NCBI RefSeq assembly: GCF_029028005.1
Contig: NZ_JAOTPO010000004.1
Coordinates: forward strand, 62,001-126,000
Direction of reading: 5' to 3'
Length of the DNA stretch: 64,000 nt
Source of the DNA: Alkalihalobacterium chitinilyticum
GTDB taxonomy: Bacteria; Bacillota; Bacilli; Bacillales; Bacillaceae_F
Part shown: positions 35,766 through 45,937 of the stretch, in pieces
How positions within the stretch are numbered: the stretch's first letter is position 1
How the letters are laid out: every line of letters begins with the position of its first letter
Notes under the pieces: generated by a model
Told to the model about the DNA's origin: nothing
The model's database searches: none
What the model saw: the letters and a program-made list of their open reading frames with translations, nothing else
Program-made: the position numbers and the translations under genes

Positions 35766-37715
35766 TTACCTGACAATACGTGAATACTGTGCTTTTGTTA
35801 TGTAATAAAAGACTCCATATACAATGGCATATGCGACATACATAATTGCTGAAAATCCTAACACCGTCAGATACGAATGATTAACAGTAATCATATGCGT
35901 GAAAACGATCGTATCGGCAGCTTTCATTGCAAATATACTATGGAGGATCCCGATGAGTAACGGAATAAGGAAAACCGGTAGCAAACGCTGCGTAATGACC
36001 TTCTTTTCAACTTCCTCATTCATTCCAATTTTTCGTAACATTTTATATTGATGCTTTTCTTCTTCTGCAGCCATGACTTGCTTGAAGTATAACAAACTGG
36101 CCGTCATTAAAATGAAGACGCCACTCATGAAAAATCCAATAAAACAAACAAGCCCAAACACTTCCATCGTTTCACTATAATGGTTATAAGCTGTTCGGTA
36201 ACTCCCTGCATTTCCAGCTAAAATAGTGCTTAACCTTTCGTTGAGAGTGCTCGATGTTAAAGCGTTTGTATAATTAAATACATGAGCGAAGTTGTCCGTT
36301 GAAAGAACATCTCCGGTCTGACGTAATACTTGAAAATCATCATCATGCAGTATGAGGTTATGCAAACCACCAAACGTTCCCAGCCCCGTCGCAAGCGCTG
36401 CTGTAATTTCCATCGTGTTCTCGGAAAAGTGAAGCTCATGCCCCAGGATCGCCTGCTCCATATCACTTAGTAATGAGGGATGAGTATAAGTTACAGTGCC
36501 TTCTTTTACATTTAATGGTTGTAGTCTTGTTTGAGACAATAAAATAAGTTGATTAAACTCTGTCTCGCTGTATACTCTAAAATAATTATCCTCACTCGTT
36601 ATATACGTTCTGCTTTCATCGAACACATTCTGCATTTTCGGTGCGGTCTGAAACATCTCGACTGAGTAAGCGTCAATAACCGTCGCGTCGTGTTCATTAA
36701 AACTCGCGTTTACTTGTTCGAGTAACCCTTCCTCTCCTCCATAAAAGTACATATCATACCCGATGATTTCATACGTATTTTCTTCTATATTACTATAAAG
36801 CGTATAACCGGTAGCAATCGCTGTTGTTGCAACGGCAGAAAGGACAGCAATTGTTGCCATCAGTGAAGAAATCGTTGTCATTTGATGAGAAAAAGACGCT
36901 GTAGAAATTAAACGAGCCCCTTTGTAATACAACGTTTGATCTCTTTTAATCAGGCTGAAAACCTTTGGTAGCCCGCCCCAAAAAAACAAATACGTTCCGA
37001 CAACAACTAATGTAATGATGAGAAAGGCATAAGTGACCACTTGATTTGCATCGTTTATGGCAGCCAAATAATAACCTAAGCCAACAACTAAAAATGAGAA
37101 AATTAATAGTCCATAAGATCCTTTGGCAACACCTTCAGATTTTTTTTCAGCTTTGAATAAATCAACTAATTCAAACTGATGGATGATACGAAATCCCGAC
37201 AAACCCATTATTGAAAAAATGACGAGAAAAACTACGATCGTTATAAAAATAGACATAGGATCGATAGCAAAAGAAATATGTCCAGTATAGGAAGCGAGCG
37301 ATAAATCTAGTAACACCATCGCAACCAACTTTGAGAAGAAAATCCCTGTACCAATCCCGACAGCCAACGTCGCTATACCAACCATCATCGTTTCTATAAA
37401 CAGCAATTTCCCAATTTTTACGTCTGTCATCCCAAACAATGAATACGTTGAAATCTCTTTTTTTCTCGCTTTAATAAAACTAGTATTTGAGCTAATCAGA
37501 AAGAATAATACGAACACCATAATAATGACCCCAAAGCTCAAAAGCAGTGCCTGGTACCTGTCACTATACGTAAATGCGTTCCTGACAGTTTCATTGTGAA
37601 TGAGCGCAATGAACGTATACGTGGTAAATACACTAAAACTTAATGAAAAAAAGTACATCAAATATTTCTTTGAATTCAATTTAATATTTCGAAGAGCTAA
37701 TGTATAAAGATTCAT
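35766..37715 (-). CDS. BceB-like ABC transporter permease (FtsX fold)
   Basis: 649 residues, ten membrane segments. Four lie before a large external domain (about 305-500) that follows segment 7-8, as in BceB-type peptide-antibiotic sensors and resistance pumps. The N-terminal FSLSFSVFTTYTFIALI and STYSLFGMTDVKIGKLLFIETM (in parts) are hallmarks. It forms a complex with the ATPase (4-base overlap) and signals to the adjacent kinase. Typical ligands are cell-wall antibiotics such as bacitracin; which one is not predictable. Confidence 0.9.
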   Translation of the reverse strand: MNLYTLALRNIKLNSKKYLMYFFSLSFSVFTTYTFIALIHNETVRNAFTYSDRYQALLLSFGVIIMVFVLFFLISSNTSFIKARKKEISTYSLFGMTDVKIGKLLFIETMMVGIATLAVGIGTGIFFSKLVAMVLLDLSLASYTGHISFAIDPMSIFITIVVFLVIFSIMGLSGFRIIHQFELVDLFKAEKKSEGVAKGSYGLLIFSFLVVGLGYYLAAINDANQVVTYAFLIITLVVVGTYLFFWGGLPKVFSLIKRDQTLYYKGARLISTASFSHQMTTISSLMATIAVLSAVATTAIATGYTLYSNIEENTYEIIGYDMYFYGGEEGLLEQVNASFNEHDATVIDAYSVEMFQTAPKMQNVFDESRTYITSEDNYFRVYSETEFNQLILLSQTRLQPLNVKEGTVTYTHPSLLSDMEQAILGHELHFSENTMEITAALATGLGTFGGLHNLILHDDDFQVLRQTGDVLSTDNFAHVFNYTNALTSSTLNERLSTILAGNAGSYRTAYNHYSETMEVFGLVCFIGFFMSGVFILMTASLLYFKQVMAAEEEKHQYKMLRKIGMNEEVEKKVITQRLLPVFLIPLLIGILHSIFAMKAADTIVFTHMITVNHSYLTVLGFSAIMYVAYAIVYGVFYYITKAQYSRIVR

Positions 37716-38470
37716 GGGCGCTCTCCTCCCAGCACACTCATGACGTCAATAATCGCATCAAAAAACTGTTTTTTATCATCTCCAGCATATAATTCGTTGT
37801 AGATTTTACCGTCACGGATAAACATAATTTTTTGGCAATAGCTAGCGGCAAATACGTCATGAGTAACCATTAATATCGTAACCCCGTACTCCTTATTAAT
37901 ATAGGTTAATAGATGAAGGAGATCCTTACTCGATCGCGAATCTAAATTCCCAGTCGGTTCATCAGCGAGGATCAGCTTAGGCTTTGTAATTAAAGCACGA
38001 CAAGCAGCTGTCCGTTGTTGTTCACCTCCTGACACTTCATAAGGGTATTTATCAATCACTTCCGTTATCCCTAGATCTGTAATTAATGGCCGCAGTTTTA
38101 CTTCGATCTCTTCAACAGAAGCTCCCTGTAAAGCTAGCGGTAAAATAATGTTTTCTTTTAACGTCATCGTTTCTAGTAAATTATAATCTTGAAAAATAAA
38201 GCCGATATTTTCAATTCGATGCGTCGCAAGCTCTTTTTTACTCAGCCCCGCAATATCTTTTTCATTCATTATAAAGCGACCAGATGTTGGCTTATCCAGA
38301 CTTCCAAGAATATTAAGCAATGTTGTTTTCCCAGAACCAGACGCCCCCATCACACCAATAAATTCACCCTGTTTCACTACAAAGCTAATATCACGTAAAG
38401 CTTGATATTGATTGGTACTATTGGTTGATCCATAAATTTTACTAATATTCTCAACTTGTATCATGTTCAT
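37712..38470 (-). CDS. BceA-like ABC transporter ATPase
   Basis: About 252 residues. Walker [11 protein letters not shown]-loop FIFQDYNLL, signature VSGGEQQR, Walker [14 protein letters not shown]-loop MVTHD: an ATPase of the MacB/BceA group. ATG at 38470 has GGGGGTG 6 bases upstream. Lies between the kinase gene and bceB on the same strand; an operator for the response regulator lies about 95 bases upstream, so antibiotic exposure should induce it. Confidence 0.92.
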   Translation of the reverse strand: MNMIQVENISKIYGSTNSTNQYQALRDISFVVKQGEFIGVMGASGSGKTTLLNILGSLDKPTSGRFIMNEKDIAGLSKKELATHRIENIGFIFQDYNLLETMTLKENIILPLALQGASVEEIEVKLRPLITDLGITEVIDKYPYEVSGGEQQRTAACRALITKPKLILADEPTGNLDSRSSKDLLHLLTYINKEYGVTILMVTHDVFAASYCQKIMFIRDGKIYNELYAGDDKKQFFDAIIDVMSVLGGERP

Positions 38471-38562
38471 AACAGACACCCCCGAGTTATGATTTATACA
38501 TTTACTTTATCTCAGATACGGCATAACAAAAATCGAATGACCTTACAGTTTCTCTGTCCATC

Positions 38563-38576
38563 TTACATTTTTGTCA
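38563..38576. promoter_or_regulatory. BceR-type operator
   Basis: Minus strand TGACAAAAATGTAA fits the TnACA-N4-TGTAA inverted repeat bound by BceR-like regulators of Bacillus. It overlaps the last codons and stop of the kinase gene and lies about 93 bases before bceA, the expected position for induction of bceAB. Confidence 0.8.
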
Positions 38577-39591
38577 CATCATGAATCGTGTCACTATGAT
38601 GAAACGCTAAGTGGAACATGGCATAATCGTTATAAACGGATTCCACCGTTACCTGATGACCGAGCAAATCGCTTACCTTTTTTGATAAATATAGTCCATA
38701 GCCTGTAGCCTTTAAACCCGTTCGCTGATCTGATGCTGTATAGCCTTTCTTAAAGACTTGTCCAATGTCTCTTGGATGAATTCCTTTTCCACTGTTTCTT
38801 ATAGAAATCGTTGTTTGATTTTCCGTCTTATTCGTAGTAATGGAAATCGTTCCTTCATGTGGTGTGTATTTGACCGCATTCGAAATCATTTGCGACAAAA
38901 TATAACCACTCCATTTTTCATCTGTTAAAACCGAATGATCTTCCCCTTCGATAGAAATAAATATTCGTTTGTAACTAAATAAATTAGAGTATCCTTTTAA
39001 TGCACGAACAATCAGCTGTTTTGTATTCACTGGTGCAATTTTGTAGTCATCGTAAAATCGATTGCTTTTTATCTCGTAAAACACCCGCTGAACAGACTCT
39101 TCAATCGAGAATAACTCATAATATAAACGTTCAAATACATGAGCTGGAATTTGATGTTCTTCTTCTTCAAGGATTAGTTGAACAGCAGCTAGCGGCACCT
39201 TCACATCATGGAGCCATTTTGTTATAAACTCTAACTCTTCGGAAGATTGTGTTTGAACTTCAGCTTTATATTTTTCAAAACCTATGACGATCTGTTGGAT
39301 TTGTTCTGCCAGCGCCCGGTCCGTTGGATAGGAAAAATCTTCAACTTCTTTTGAAGAAGCGTTTAACTTTGTAAATTGACTTAAGTTTTTTACGCGGGAT
39401 CGTAGAACAACATAATCAATACTAATGTACATCAAAAATAATAGCCCACAACCAGCAACCATATAATAGCCATTCGCATTACTTAGTTGCAGACGATGAT
39501 CGAGATGAAAGACAGAAGCAGCAAAAGCAGACGCCAAAAAGATAAATAAAAGAGTGATCCAACGTTCTTTTAAATAGTTTAAAAAACTCAT
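38563..39591 (-). CDS. BceS-like intramembrane-sensing histidine kinase
   Basis: 342 residues. Two N-terminal membrane segments (about 13-30 and 39-60) with almost no external loop, so it cannot sense ligands alone and depends on the BceAB complex. H-box in FITKWLHDVKVPLAAVQL, N-box SQMISNAVKYTP, G-boxes GKGIHPRDIGQVF and GYGLYLSKK. Start overlaps the response-regulator stop by 4 bases (ATGA), so translation is coupled. Confidence 0.92.
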   Translation of the reverse strand: MSFLNYLKERWITLLFIFLASAFAASVFHLDHRLQLSNANGYYMVAGCGLLFLMYISIDYVVLRSRVKNLSQFTKLNASSKEVEDFSYPTDRALAEQIQQIVIGFEKYKAEVQTQSSEELEFITKWLHDVKVPLAAVQLILEEEEHQIPAHVFERLYYELFSIEESVQRVFYEIKSNRFYDDYKIAPVNTKQLIVRALKGYSNLFSYKRIFISIEGEDHSVLTDEKWSGYILSQMISNAVKYTPHEGTISITTNKTENQTTISIRNSGKGIHPRDIGQVFKKGYTASDQRTGLKATGYGLYLSKKVSDLLGHQVTVESVYNDYAMFHLAFHHSDTIHDVTKM

Positions 39592-40262
39592 ACTAATTGA
39601 TATCCTTCACCTATAATGGTCTTAATATAGTTAGGGAGATCTATCTTTTCTAATTTTTTTCGCAGACGATTTACATTAACAGTCAACGTATTATCGTCTA
39701 CAAAACTTTCATCATCCCATAGTGCTTTCATGAGTCTCGAGCGTGAAACTACTTTTCCTTGATGTTGAACAAGTACAGTTAAAACCTTTGCCTCATTGCG
39801 AGTCAACTCTACTTCTTTTTCTCCACATAGAACGAGATGCCGTTCAAGATGTAAAATTAAATCTTTATATTGAATGACATTTAACGATTGATCACTATAA
39901 GAATACGCCCGACGAAGCGTCGCTTGAACTTTTGCTATGAGCAGGTCCATGGAGAAGGGCTTTTCAATATAATCATCCCCGCCTTGAGACATTGCACGGA
40001 TCTTATCTGCATCTGAGTCTCTCGATGATAAAAAAACAATAGGGACATTCGAGACCTCTCTTATTTTTGCACACCAGTAAAACCCGTCATAATAGGGTAA
40101 ATTAATGTCCATTAACACGAGATGCGCTTTAAACGAAGTGTAAAGGGATAAGACATCCGTAAAATCTGTCACCCGCTTCGGTAGATATCCCCATTTAGAT
40201 AAATTGTCCTCCATAATAGCAGAGATCGTTTCATCGTCTTCAACAATAAGTATCTTATACAT
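39588..40262 (-). CDS. BceR-like response regulator (OmpR family)
   Basis: 224 residues: receiver domain (DD near 8-9, phospho-acceptor aspartate in LVLMDINLPYYDG near 53, K in EKPFS) and a winged-helix domain (LTRNEAKVLTVLVQH..., DDNTLTVNVNRLRKKL). It should bind the operator at 38563-38576 and switch on bceAB. First gene of the cluster. Confidence 0.93.
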   Translation of the reverse strand: MYKILIVEDDETISAIMEDNLSKWGYLPKRVTDFTDVLSLYTSFKAHLVLMDINLPYYDGFYWCAKIREVSNVPIVFLSSRDSDADKIRAMSQGGDDYIEKPFSMDLLIAKVQATLRRAYSYSDQSLNVIQYKDLILHLERHLVLCGEKEVELTRNEAKVLTVLVQHQGKVVSRSRLMKALWDDESFVDDNTLTVNVNRLRKKLEKIDLPNYIKTIIGEGYQLV

Positions 40263-40484
40263 TCGTATTTCTCCTCAAGAATTGTTTTATAAAAGTAGTA
40301 TCATTCACTAATTTGAAATTACATGCGCCACGGTCATTCGTATCATATTTTACCATAATTAGGATGACTGATATTATAAAAGAAGGCTTGGATGAATTCG
40401 TGTATTTTGTAGATTAACTATTCATCTTACTACGCATTTTTGGGTGTGTAATGTAATCTCCTCTTTAATTTCCTATTGGCACAA

Positions 40485-40517
40485 CAAAAACGCTCCTGTC
40501 ACAGGCGACAGGAACGC
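40485..40517 (-). terminator. Terminator downstream of the small basic-protein gene
   Basis: Minus strand GCGTTCCTGTC / GACAGGAGCG followed by T5. It lies about 140 bases after the 48-codon gene; between them there is only a possible 25-codon TTG frame with no further support. Confidence 0.7.
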
Positions 40518-40655
40518 TCATAATTCCCTCACTAACTTGAAGCTATATACAGCCTCGTTCGAATAAATTACAATCACTCCAGCTCTGGCGCTCTCGATTT
40601 TTTTGTGTAAAGTTTCCAGTTGGATCGAGAAGGGTCAACCCCTTTTACCAAATTA

Positions 40656-40802
40656 TTAATTCCCTCTCCTGCTCATGTATGATGGTTCGTTGACTTTCGA
40701 ATTCGCCTTAAATTCCTCTAGACGTTTCAGTGTGATCTTATATTTCCTTTCTTGCTTTTTACGGACTTTTTTTACGAGCTTTTTGATTAATTTCTTCTCC
40801 AT
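40656..40802 (-). CDS. Small highly basic protein (48 aa)
   Basis: 48 residues, start MEKKLIKKLVKKVRKK, end NEPSYMSRRGN, with about a third lysine/arginine; probably a single amphipathic helix. GGAAGAGG lies 7 bases before ATG and a terminator follows at 40485-40517, which makes it a believable gene. Such basic peptides in Bacillus can bind RNA or act as Fbp-like regulators of mRNA, but there is no clear sequence match. Confidence 0.6.
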   Translation of the reverse strand: MEKKLIKKLVKKVRKKQERKYKITLKRLEEFKANSKVNEPSYMSRRGN

Positions 40803-41064
40803 ATACAACCTCTTCCTTTCTGTTTTAAGATTAAAAGCAGTTGTATGTTTAGGATATTCGTGAAGAAAGTTGTACTGTGCTACGTTACGGAAGATTTTTT
40901 TTGTGTATGGAAGCTAAAGGGAATGACCTATGTTATTTATAAAACACTTGTAACAGTACATAATATGATTTATTGAAACACACTACTCGTGTTTGATGGT
41001 ATTTGATTATTGGAAAAAACTCTCATAAATCTAAATCCATAAAATACTATAAGGAGCTGATCGA

Positions 41065-41259
41065 TTGACACCCTCTAAAAAATGGCTGTGCTATTTAGTA
41101 TCCATCTTTCCATTTGTTGGCTTAGTGTTCTTTGCCTTTTGGATCAGTGACCCCCACAAAGAGAAAAGAAGGGTCGGGTTCATCTCACTACTCATTTCGT
41201 TTGTGTCATTTATTATCATTTTTTTCTTCTTTAGTATTGTTTCTGCTTATGCACCATAA
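41065..41259 (+). CDS. Small two-segment membrane protein
   Basis: 64 residues, two hydrophobic segments (about 8-27 and 38-60) joined by a charged loop SDPHKEKRR. TTG start with AAGGAG 8 bases upstream. No family recognised. Converges on the unknown gene at 41300. Length, ribosome site and loop charge are consistent with a real small membrane protein. Confidence 0.55.
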   Translation: MTPSKKWLCYLVSIFPFVGLVFFAFWISDPHKEKRRVGFISLLISFVSFIIIFFFFSIVSAYAP

Positions 41260-41299
41260 ACGGCTGGCACTGATTCTTGGTGATTCTTTCTTTGACCGG

Positions 41300-41557
41300 T
41301 TATGCTCCCTTTACACCTTTGGTATTGTAATTCCCCCAGAACTTCAGCAATAATCGAAATGGGAACGGGATGGGCCAACCTGCTTTTTCCACTTGACGAA
41401 GAAAGTTGATAAAGGATGCCCCGACGCGTCGTTGTGATTTTACTTTTTCTTTGTCGCCCCGTACGGTCACTCGATATCCATCTTCGAGTCCCTCAAACTT
41501 CACTTCGTACGATCCAAATTCCTCAGCAGCTTCTTTTTGTACTTTTGCTTCTGACAT
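41300..41557 (-). CDS. Uncharacterised small protein cotranscribed with the UbiB-family gene
   Basis: 85 residues from the ATG at 41557 (AAAGGATG upstream). Probably one beta sheet (YEVKFEGLEDGYRVTVRGDKE in parts) followed by an amphipathic helix and a hydrophobic end (WPIPFPFRLLLKFWG) that may touch the membrane. It overlaps or abuts the end of the UbiB-family gene, so the two are probably translated together. Function unknown; the link suggests a role with the UbiB-like protein. Confidence 0.65.
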   Translation of the reverse strand: MSEAKVQKEAAEEFGSYEVKFEGLEDGYRVTVRGDKEKVKSQRRVGASFINFLRQVEKAGWPIPFPFRLLLKFWGNYNTKGVKGA

Positions 41558-41558
41558 A

Positions 41559-43208
41559 TTACTCATCCTTTCGAGAAAATTGATTTACTAATCGGCGATA
41601 CACTAGAGTTGAACGTAGATAGTAAAGAAAGCTTATAGTAAAAACAGCTACACTTCCATATGCAAGTTCAAGCTCATTCAATAAGAACGATACGTAAATG
41701 GCAATTGAAGTAAGTACCATAAAAAGAAAGGCATCTCGCTTCTTTGATTGGTAGTAAGAAATGGTTCTATCCGTAAGGTCTTTTCTTTCTTGCCATTCTC
41801 GATAGCGCTTTGGTTCATTTAAAGCTTCTTGCAATTGACGTGGAATACCAAGCAGCGGCCTTGCATATTCGCGTAGCAATTTAACGACTGAATCACTCGT
41901 ACCCTCTTGATTTCGACTAAGCCAATCCTTTATAAGAGGTTGGCTTAACTTTAGTAAGTTAATCTTTGGATGCAGGATATATAATATGCCAACAAACGTC
42001 GATAAGGCTCGACCAAAGAATGCTAATTCACTAGGCATTTGAATCGGTTCATTCTTAACCACACGTTGAACGTCCTCAAAAATTTGCTGGACCAAAAGAT
42101 CATCCATCTGTGTAATATCATGCTCAACATAGGTGCTTATCAATGTAACTAACACCCTCTTCAGCTCATCTTTATTCGCATGAGGCAATAAGAACCTTAA
42201 TTTTTCTAAGGCATTGATAACTTTGTCAAAATCATCAAATATAATTCCTTCAACAACCTCACGAATGGCTAGGGCATCTGTTTTTTTGACTTCACCAATC
42301 ATTCCAAAATCGATGAGTACGATCGTTCCATCGCTCTTTACCAGGATGTTTCCTGGATGTGGATCCGCATGAAATTTTCCTTCTTGCAGTAATTGCTCCA
42401 GAAACACTTTAAATAATCGTTCCGCTAGTTCTTGACGGTCAATTCCATGTTTTTCAAGAAAAGATAGGTCGGTAACCTTTTTCCCATTCATCCATTCCAT
42501 CACAAGGACTTTTCTAGTTGAAAACTCTTTATAGTATGAAGGAATTTGTACGTCATCAAAATCATCATATCGTTTTTCAAAGTATCGTCCGTTTTCTAAC
42601 TCTTTTCGGAAGTTTAACTCTTGGCCGATAACATATCTCATTTCTGTATAAAGTTTAGGCAAATCTATTCTCTTTCCGTAAGAAGTAAAACGATCCGCAA
42701 GCCACATGATAATTTTTATCGCTTTAAAATCAGTCCTGATAACTTTTTCAATTCCAGGGCGCTGTATTTTAACCGCAACTTCTTCGCCATTGTGCAAATA
42801 TCCGTGAAACACTTCGCCGATTGAAGCTGATGCTACGGGTTCAATACTAATCTTATGGATGATCTCGCCATAGTTTCGGCCCCATTCATTTTCGAGTACT
42901 TTTTTTGCTTCTTCCCATGGAACAGCAGGGACATGATCCACTAAATCCTCTAGTTCCTTTATAAAAACTTGTGGCATAATGTCTGCTCGTGTACTTAAAA
43001 ATTGGCCTAACTTAATTAAAAGCCCTTCTAACCTTAAAGCTGTCTCACGATACTCAATCGCCTGTCTTCTTAATAATGCTTCCCATTGAACTTGTAATTG
43101 ATCAGACCCTTTTGAGTGATATCGTTTTTGAAAAAGTGTAATCTGAATAAAAAATTTAACTGCCATAAAAACGATAACAAATATTCGATAGAGGGCGATT
43201 TTTTTCAA
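41559..43208 (-). CDS. UbiB/AarF/ABC1 protein-kinase-like ATPase
   Basis: About 549 residues from a TTG at 43208 (AAAGGAGGG upstream); a longer frame to 43280 lacks a ribosome site. ABC1 motifs: KLGQFLSTRADIMP (KxGQ), PVASASIGEVFHG (A-rich loop), AVKIQRPG, FHADPHPGNILV and IDFGMIG. Two membrane segments at the very end (about 493-540). Members support quinone or lipid metabolism by ATPase activity; in Gram-positives the exact role is undefined. Confidence 0.9.
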   Translation of the reverse strand: MKKIALYRIFVIVFMAVKFFIQITLFQKRYHSKGSDQLQVQWEALLRRQAIEYRETALRLEGLLIKLGQFLSTRADIMPQVFIKELEDLVDHVPAVPWEEAKKVLENEWGRNYGEIIHKISIEPVASASIGEVFHGYLHNGEEVAVKIQRPGIEKVIRTDFKAIKIIMWLADRFTSYGKRIDLPKLYTEMRYVIGQELNFRKELENGRYFEKRYDDFDDVQIPSYYKEFSTRKVLVMEWMNGKKVTDLSFLEKHGIDRQELAERLFKVFLEQLLQEGKFHADPHPGNILVKSDGTIVLIDFGMIGEVKKTDALAIREVVEGIIFDDFDKVINALEKLRFLLPHANKDELKRVLVTLISTYVEHDITQMDDLLVQQIFEDVQRVVKNEPIQMPSELAFFGRALSTFVGILYILHPKINLLKLSQPLIKDWLSRNQEGTSDSVVKLLREYARPLLGIPRQLQEALNEPKRYREWQERKDLTDRTISYYQSKKRDAFLFMVLTSIAIYVSFLLNELELAYGSVAVFTISFLYYLRSTLVYRRLVNQFSRKDE

Positions 43209-43732
43209 TTTTGTCCCTCCTTTCAAGAAAAAGGTACGGTACAAGATATAATTTGGACCTGTCCAACAACAGTAGAACACTTTCCTGTTGAACTACACTT
43301 ATATTGTATAATATATGTATAAATTTTGTATAGTATTTACACCACTTCAATTCATACTATTGATTATCGAATTTATGAGTTCAAGAACGTATATCCCACT
43401 AAAAACCCAGCCAGTAATAATTTATTAATATAATATTTATTCCTTTAAACATTTAAATTTTTCTAATAAATAAAATTAATCAACCAAGTCTAGAATTACC
43501 ACTATATCTACTGTAGTTATAGCATAAAACACTTTGTATTTAATGATTTCACAACATAAATCCCATCTTTACATGGTAAAAAATACAATAGTACATGGGA
43601 AAATTTAATAATTTTGTAATAAAATTTAGTCAACATCATGAAGGTATCAGTGGAACTATTGTTCTTTTTAGCAATATATTAGAATATTAAATTGTAATAT
43701 AAATCCTAACAGAGAGCTCAGAGGTGATTGGC
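43209..43732. other. AT-rich intergenic region
   Basis: About 520 bases, very A/T rich, between divergent genes. No gene. No convincing Rex, CcpA or other operator found by eye for the alcohol dehydrogenase gene; the ribosome site AGAGGTGAT lies at its right end. Confidence 0.5.
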
Positions 43733-44773
43733 ATGTGTGAAGTATGCCGTAATGAGACAACAATGAAAGCCGCTGTGGTGAAAGAATTTAAAAAGCCACT
43801 AATGATTGAAGATGTACAAATCCCAAAGGTTGGCCCTCATGATGTATTAGTAAAAATTAAGGCTTGCGGTGTATGTCACACTGATTTACATGCAGCGCAT
43901 GGGGATTGGCCAGTTAAACCTACTTTACCTCTTATCCCTGGACATGAAGGGGTTGGAGAAGTGATAGAAATAGGAGAAAATATCTCTCATTTACAAATCG
44001 GCGATCGAGTGGGTGTTCCTTGGTTATATTCCGCATGTGGTCAATGTGAATATTGTTTATCAGGACGCGAAACTCTTTGCCACAATCAACAGAATGCTGG
44101 TTACTCAGTAAATGGAGGATATGCTGAATATTGCTTAGCTGATGCACGATATGTTGTGAAAATACCGGATAACTTAAACTATGTAGAAGCTGCCCCTATC
44201 TTTTGTGCTGGTGTGACTACTTATAAGGCGTTGAAGGTTGGTGAAGCGAAGCCTGGTGACTGGGTTGCGGTTTATGGAATTGGCGGTCTTGGTCATGTTG
44301 CGGTTCAATATGCCAAAGCGATGGGCTATAAAGTTATTGCCGTCGATACTTTTGATGAAAAGTTACAGTTAGCCAAAGACTTAGGAGCAGATTTAGTCAT
44401 TAATCCAAAAGTTGAGGATTCAGCGAATTGGATCCAACGAGAAGTTGGCGGTGTACAAGCTTCCATTTGTACTGCAGTCTCTAAGCCAGCTTTCGGCGAA
44501 GCTTATCGTGCTGTAAAACGAGGTGGAAAGTGTGTAGCAGTAGGCCTTCCTCCTGAAATGATGGAAGTCCCTATCTTTGACACTGTCCTAAACGGGGTAA
44601 GTATTGTCGGCTCGATCGTTGGAACTCGAATGGACCTACAAGAAGCCCTCCAATTTGCGGCAGACGGAAAAGTGAAAACGATCGTCGAAGTAGCACCACT
44701 TGATCAAATCAATCAAATATTTGATGATTTAGAACAAGGGAAGATTAACGGTCGTATTGTTATAGAGTTCTAA
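43733..44773 (+). CDS. Zinc-dependent alcohol dehydrogenase
   Basis: 346 residues. Catalytic zinc ligands CGVCHTD and GHEGVGEV, structural zinc cysteines in [18 protein letters not shown]-binding [17 protein letters not shown]: a member of the AdhP/AdhA group that interconverts alcohols and aldehydes. The ATG at 43733 has AGAGGTGAT upstream; this gives a short N-terminal [10 protein letters not shown] before the usual MKAAVV start, with an extra CxxC. Whether the true start is the later ATG at about 43763 is unclear. Followed by a terminator. Confidence 0.92.
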   Translation: MCEVCRNETTMKAAVVKEFKKPLMIEDVQIPKVGPHDVLVKIKACGVCHTDLHAAHGDWPVKPTLPLIPGHEGVGEVIEIGENISHLQIGDRVGVPWLYSACGQCEYCLSGRETLCHNQQNAGYSVNGGYAEYCLADARYVVKIPDNLNYVEAAPIFCAGVTTYKALKVGEAKPGDWVAVYGIGGLGHVAVQYAKAMGYKVIAVDTFDEKLQLAKDLGADLVINPKVEDSANWIQREVGGVQASICTAVSKPAFGEAYRAVKRGGKCVAVGLPPEMMEVPIFDTVLNGVSIVGSIVGTRMDLQEALQFAADGKVKTIVEVAPLDQINQIFDDLEQGKINGRIVIEF

Positions 44774-44798
44774 TGTAATAACAACACCCCTATCTTTA

Positions 44799-44834
44799 AG
44801 CAGAGTAGAAGCTAATGTCTACTCTGCTTTTTTT
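44799..44834 (+). terminator. Terminator of the alcohol dehydrogenase gene
   Basis: AGCAGAGTAGA / TCTACTCTGCT perfect 11-bp stem followed by T6. Confidence 0.92.
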
Positions 44835-44872
44835 ATTTCATTAGGGGTCCATATTGAGCACCGCTTGAACTA

Positions 44873-45787
44873 CTAAAACCTCTCCGCCATCACTCCAAAA
44901 ACAGATGATCGAACTTGTTCCATCTCTTTTAATACTTCTAATTGTTCTGATGTACCCGTAACAACAGCTCCCAATACTTTAACACTTGTTGTGTCAATCG
45001 ATTGAGAGTCTCCTCTTAGGTATTGATAAATTCGTTCAAACTCTCGATAGTACTTTCCATCGTTTACTTGTATTCCTTGTTCAATCGCTTGGACAAACCA
45101 TTCTTCCCCTTTACTTTGACCATCAGGGCGTTCGCTAAAACCATAAATACGATCTGCTAACTCTGGAAAAGCTGGAACAACATATTCCTCTCCATCTCCA
45201 TCCACTGTATTGATTTCTCTTAAGCTTTCAACATCAGTATACGTATCTGCCCACAACCATTTAAGTGAAACATTCTCCGGTAAAAAAGTACGGACTTGTT
45301 CTGCTGTATAAGATTGATCAAACGAAATGGCCATTTCAATGTATTTTTCACCTGTCATTTGCTCCAACTGTTCCAAATCATTTCTAATATTTCTATACTC
45401 CACTTCAGGGTGGTAAAATTCCATTATCCGTTGTTTGGTTTCCCGATCATAATATCTCATTTGTCCATCTGAGGGATCTAAAAGTTGTATCGGTGAGTGG
45501 TCACCTGTTAATCGGCTGACTCCGCCAAAAAGACTGTAAGTAACCACGTGATCTCCCCAATTTACAGGGATCCCTTCTATTTCCTTATACTGATTAAAGT
45601 ATAAAACCCCTTCAAATAAGCTATTCCCTATATTTTGTACCCCTGACTGATTTACGTTAGGACGTGTAATTTGTTGAAAAAGCTGTACATCACGTATGGC
45701 ATTCTCTTGACTTGATCTCATCAATGAAAGCCAAGTAAAACCTAAAGCTATTATTAAGAAAATGACTACAGTAACCGATATGATCAC
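44873..45787 (-). CDS. Anti-sigma-factor-like membrane protein, N-terminus eroded
   Basis: 304 residues from a GTG at 45787: one membrane segment (about 2-22), then an external region ending in the sigma-factor-regulator C-terminal type domain (AISFDQSYTAEQVRTFLP, SLKWLWADTYTD). The protein-like reading continues upstream of the first possible start (KWAKKSRKNIQYNFSIFRN, as expected before the membrane segment) to a TGA at 45860-45862, with no start codon or ribosome site. The cytoplasmic sigma-binding part is therefore cut short and no sigma gene is adjacent. Probably a decaying gene; the repeat element lies 75 bases further upstream. Confidence 0.6.
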   Translation of the reverse strand: MIISVTVVIFLIIALGFTWLSLMRSSQENAIRDVQLFQQITRPNVNQSGVQNIGNSLFEGVLYFNQYKEIEGIPVNWGDHVVTYSLFGGVSRLTGDHSPIQLLDPSDGQMRYYDRETKQRIMEFYHPEVEYRNIRNDLEQLEQMTGEKYIEMAISFDQSYTAEQVRTFLPENVSLKWLWADTYTDVESLREINTVDGDGEEYVVPAFPELADRIYGFSERPDGQSKGEEWFVQAIEQGIQVNDGKYYREFERIYQYLRGDSQSIDTTSVKVLGAVVTGTSEQLEVLKEMEQVRSSVFGVMAERF

Positions 45788-45937
45788 ATTACGAAAAATA
45801 GAGAAATTATATTGAATGTTTTTTCTGCTTTTCTTTGCCCACTTTAGCGTACTCCAAAATCAATAACATTTATATCCTATCTCCCTTCTCTCATCAAAAA
45901 ACGTATTGATAACAGGAACGCGTTGCTTCACTAGGTT

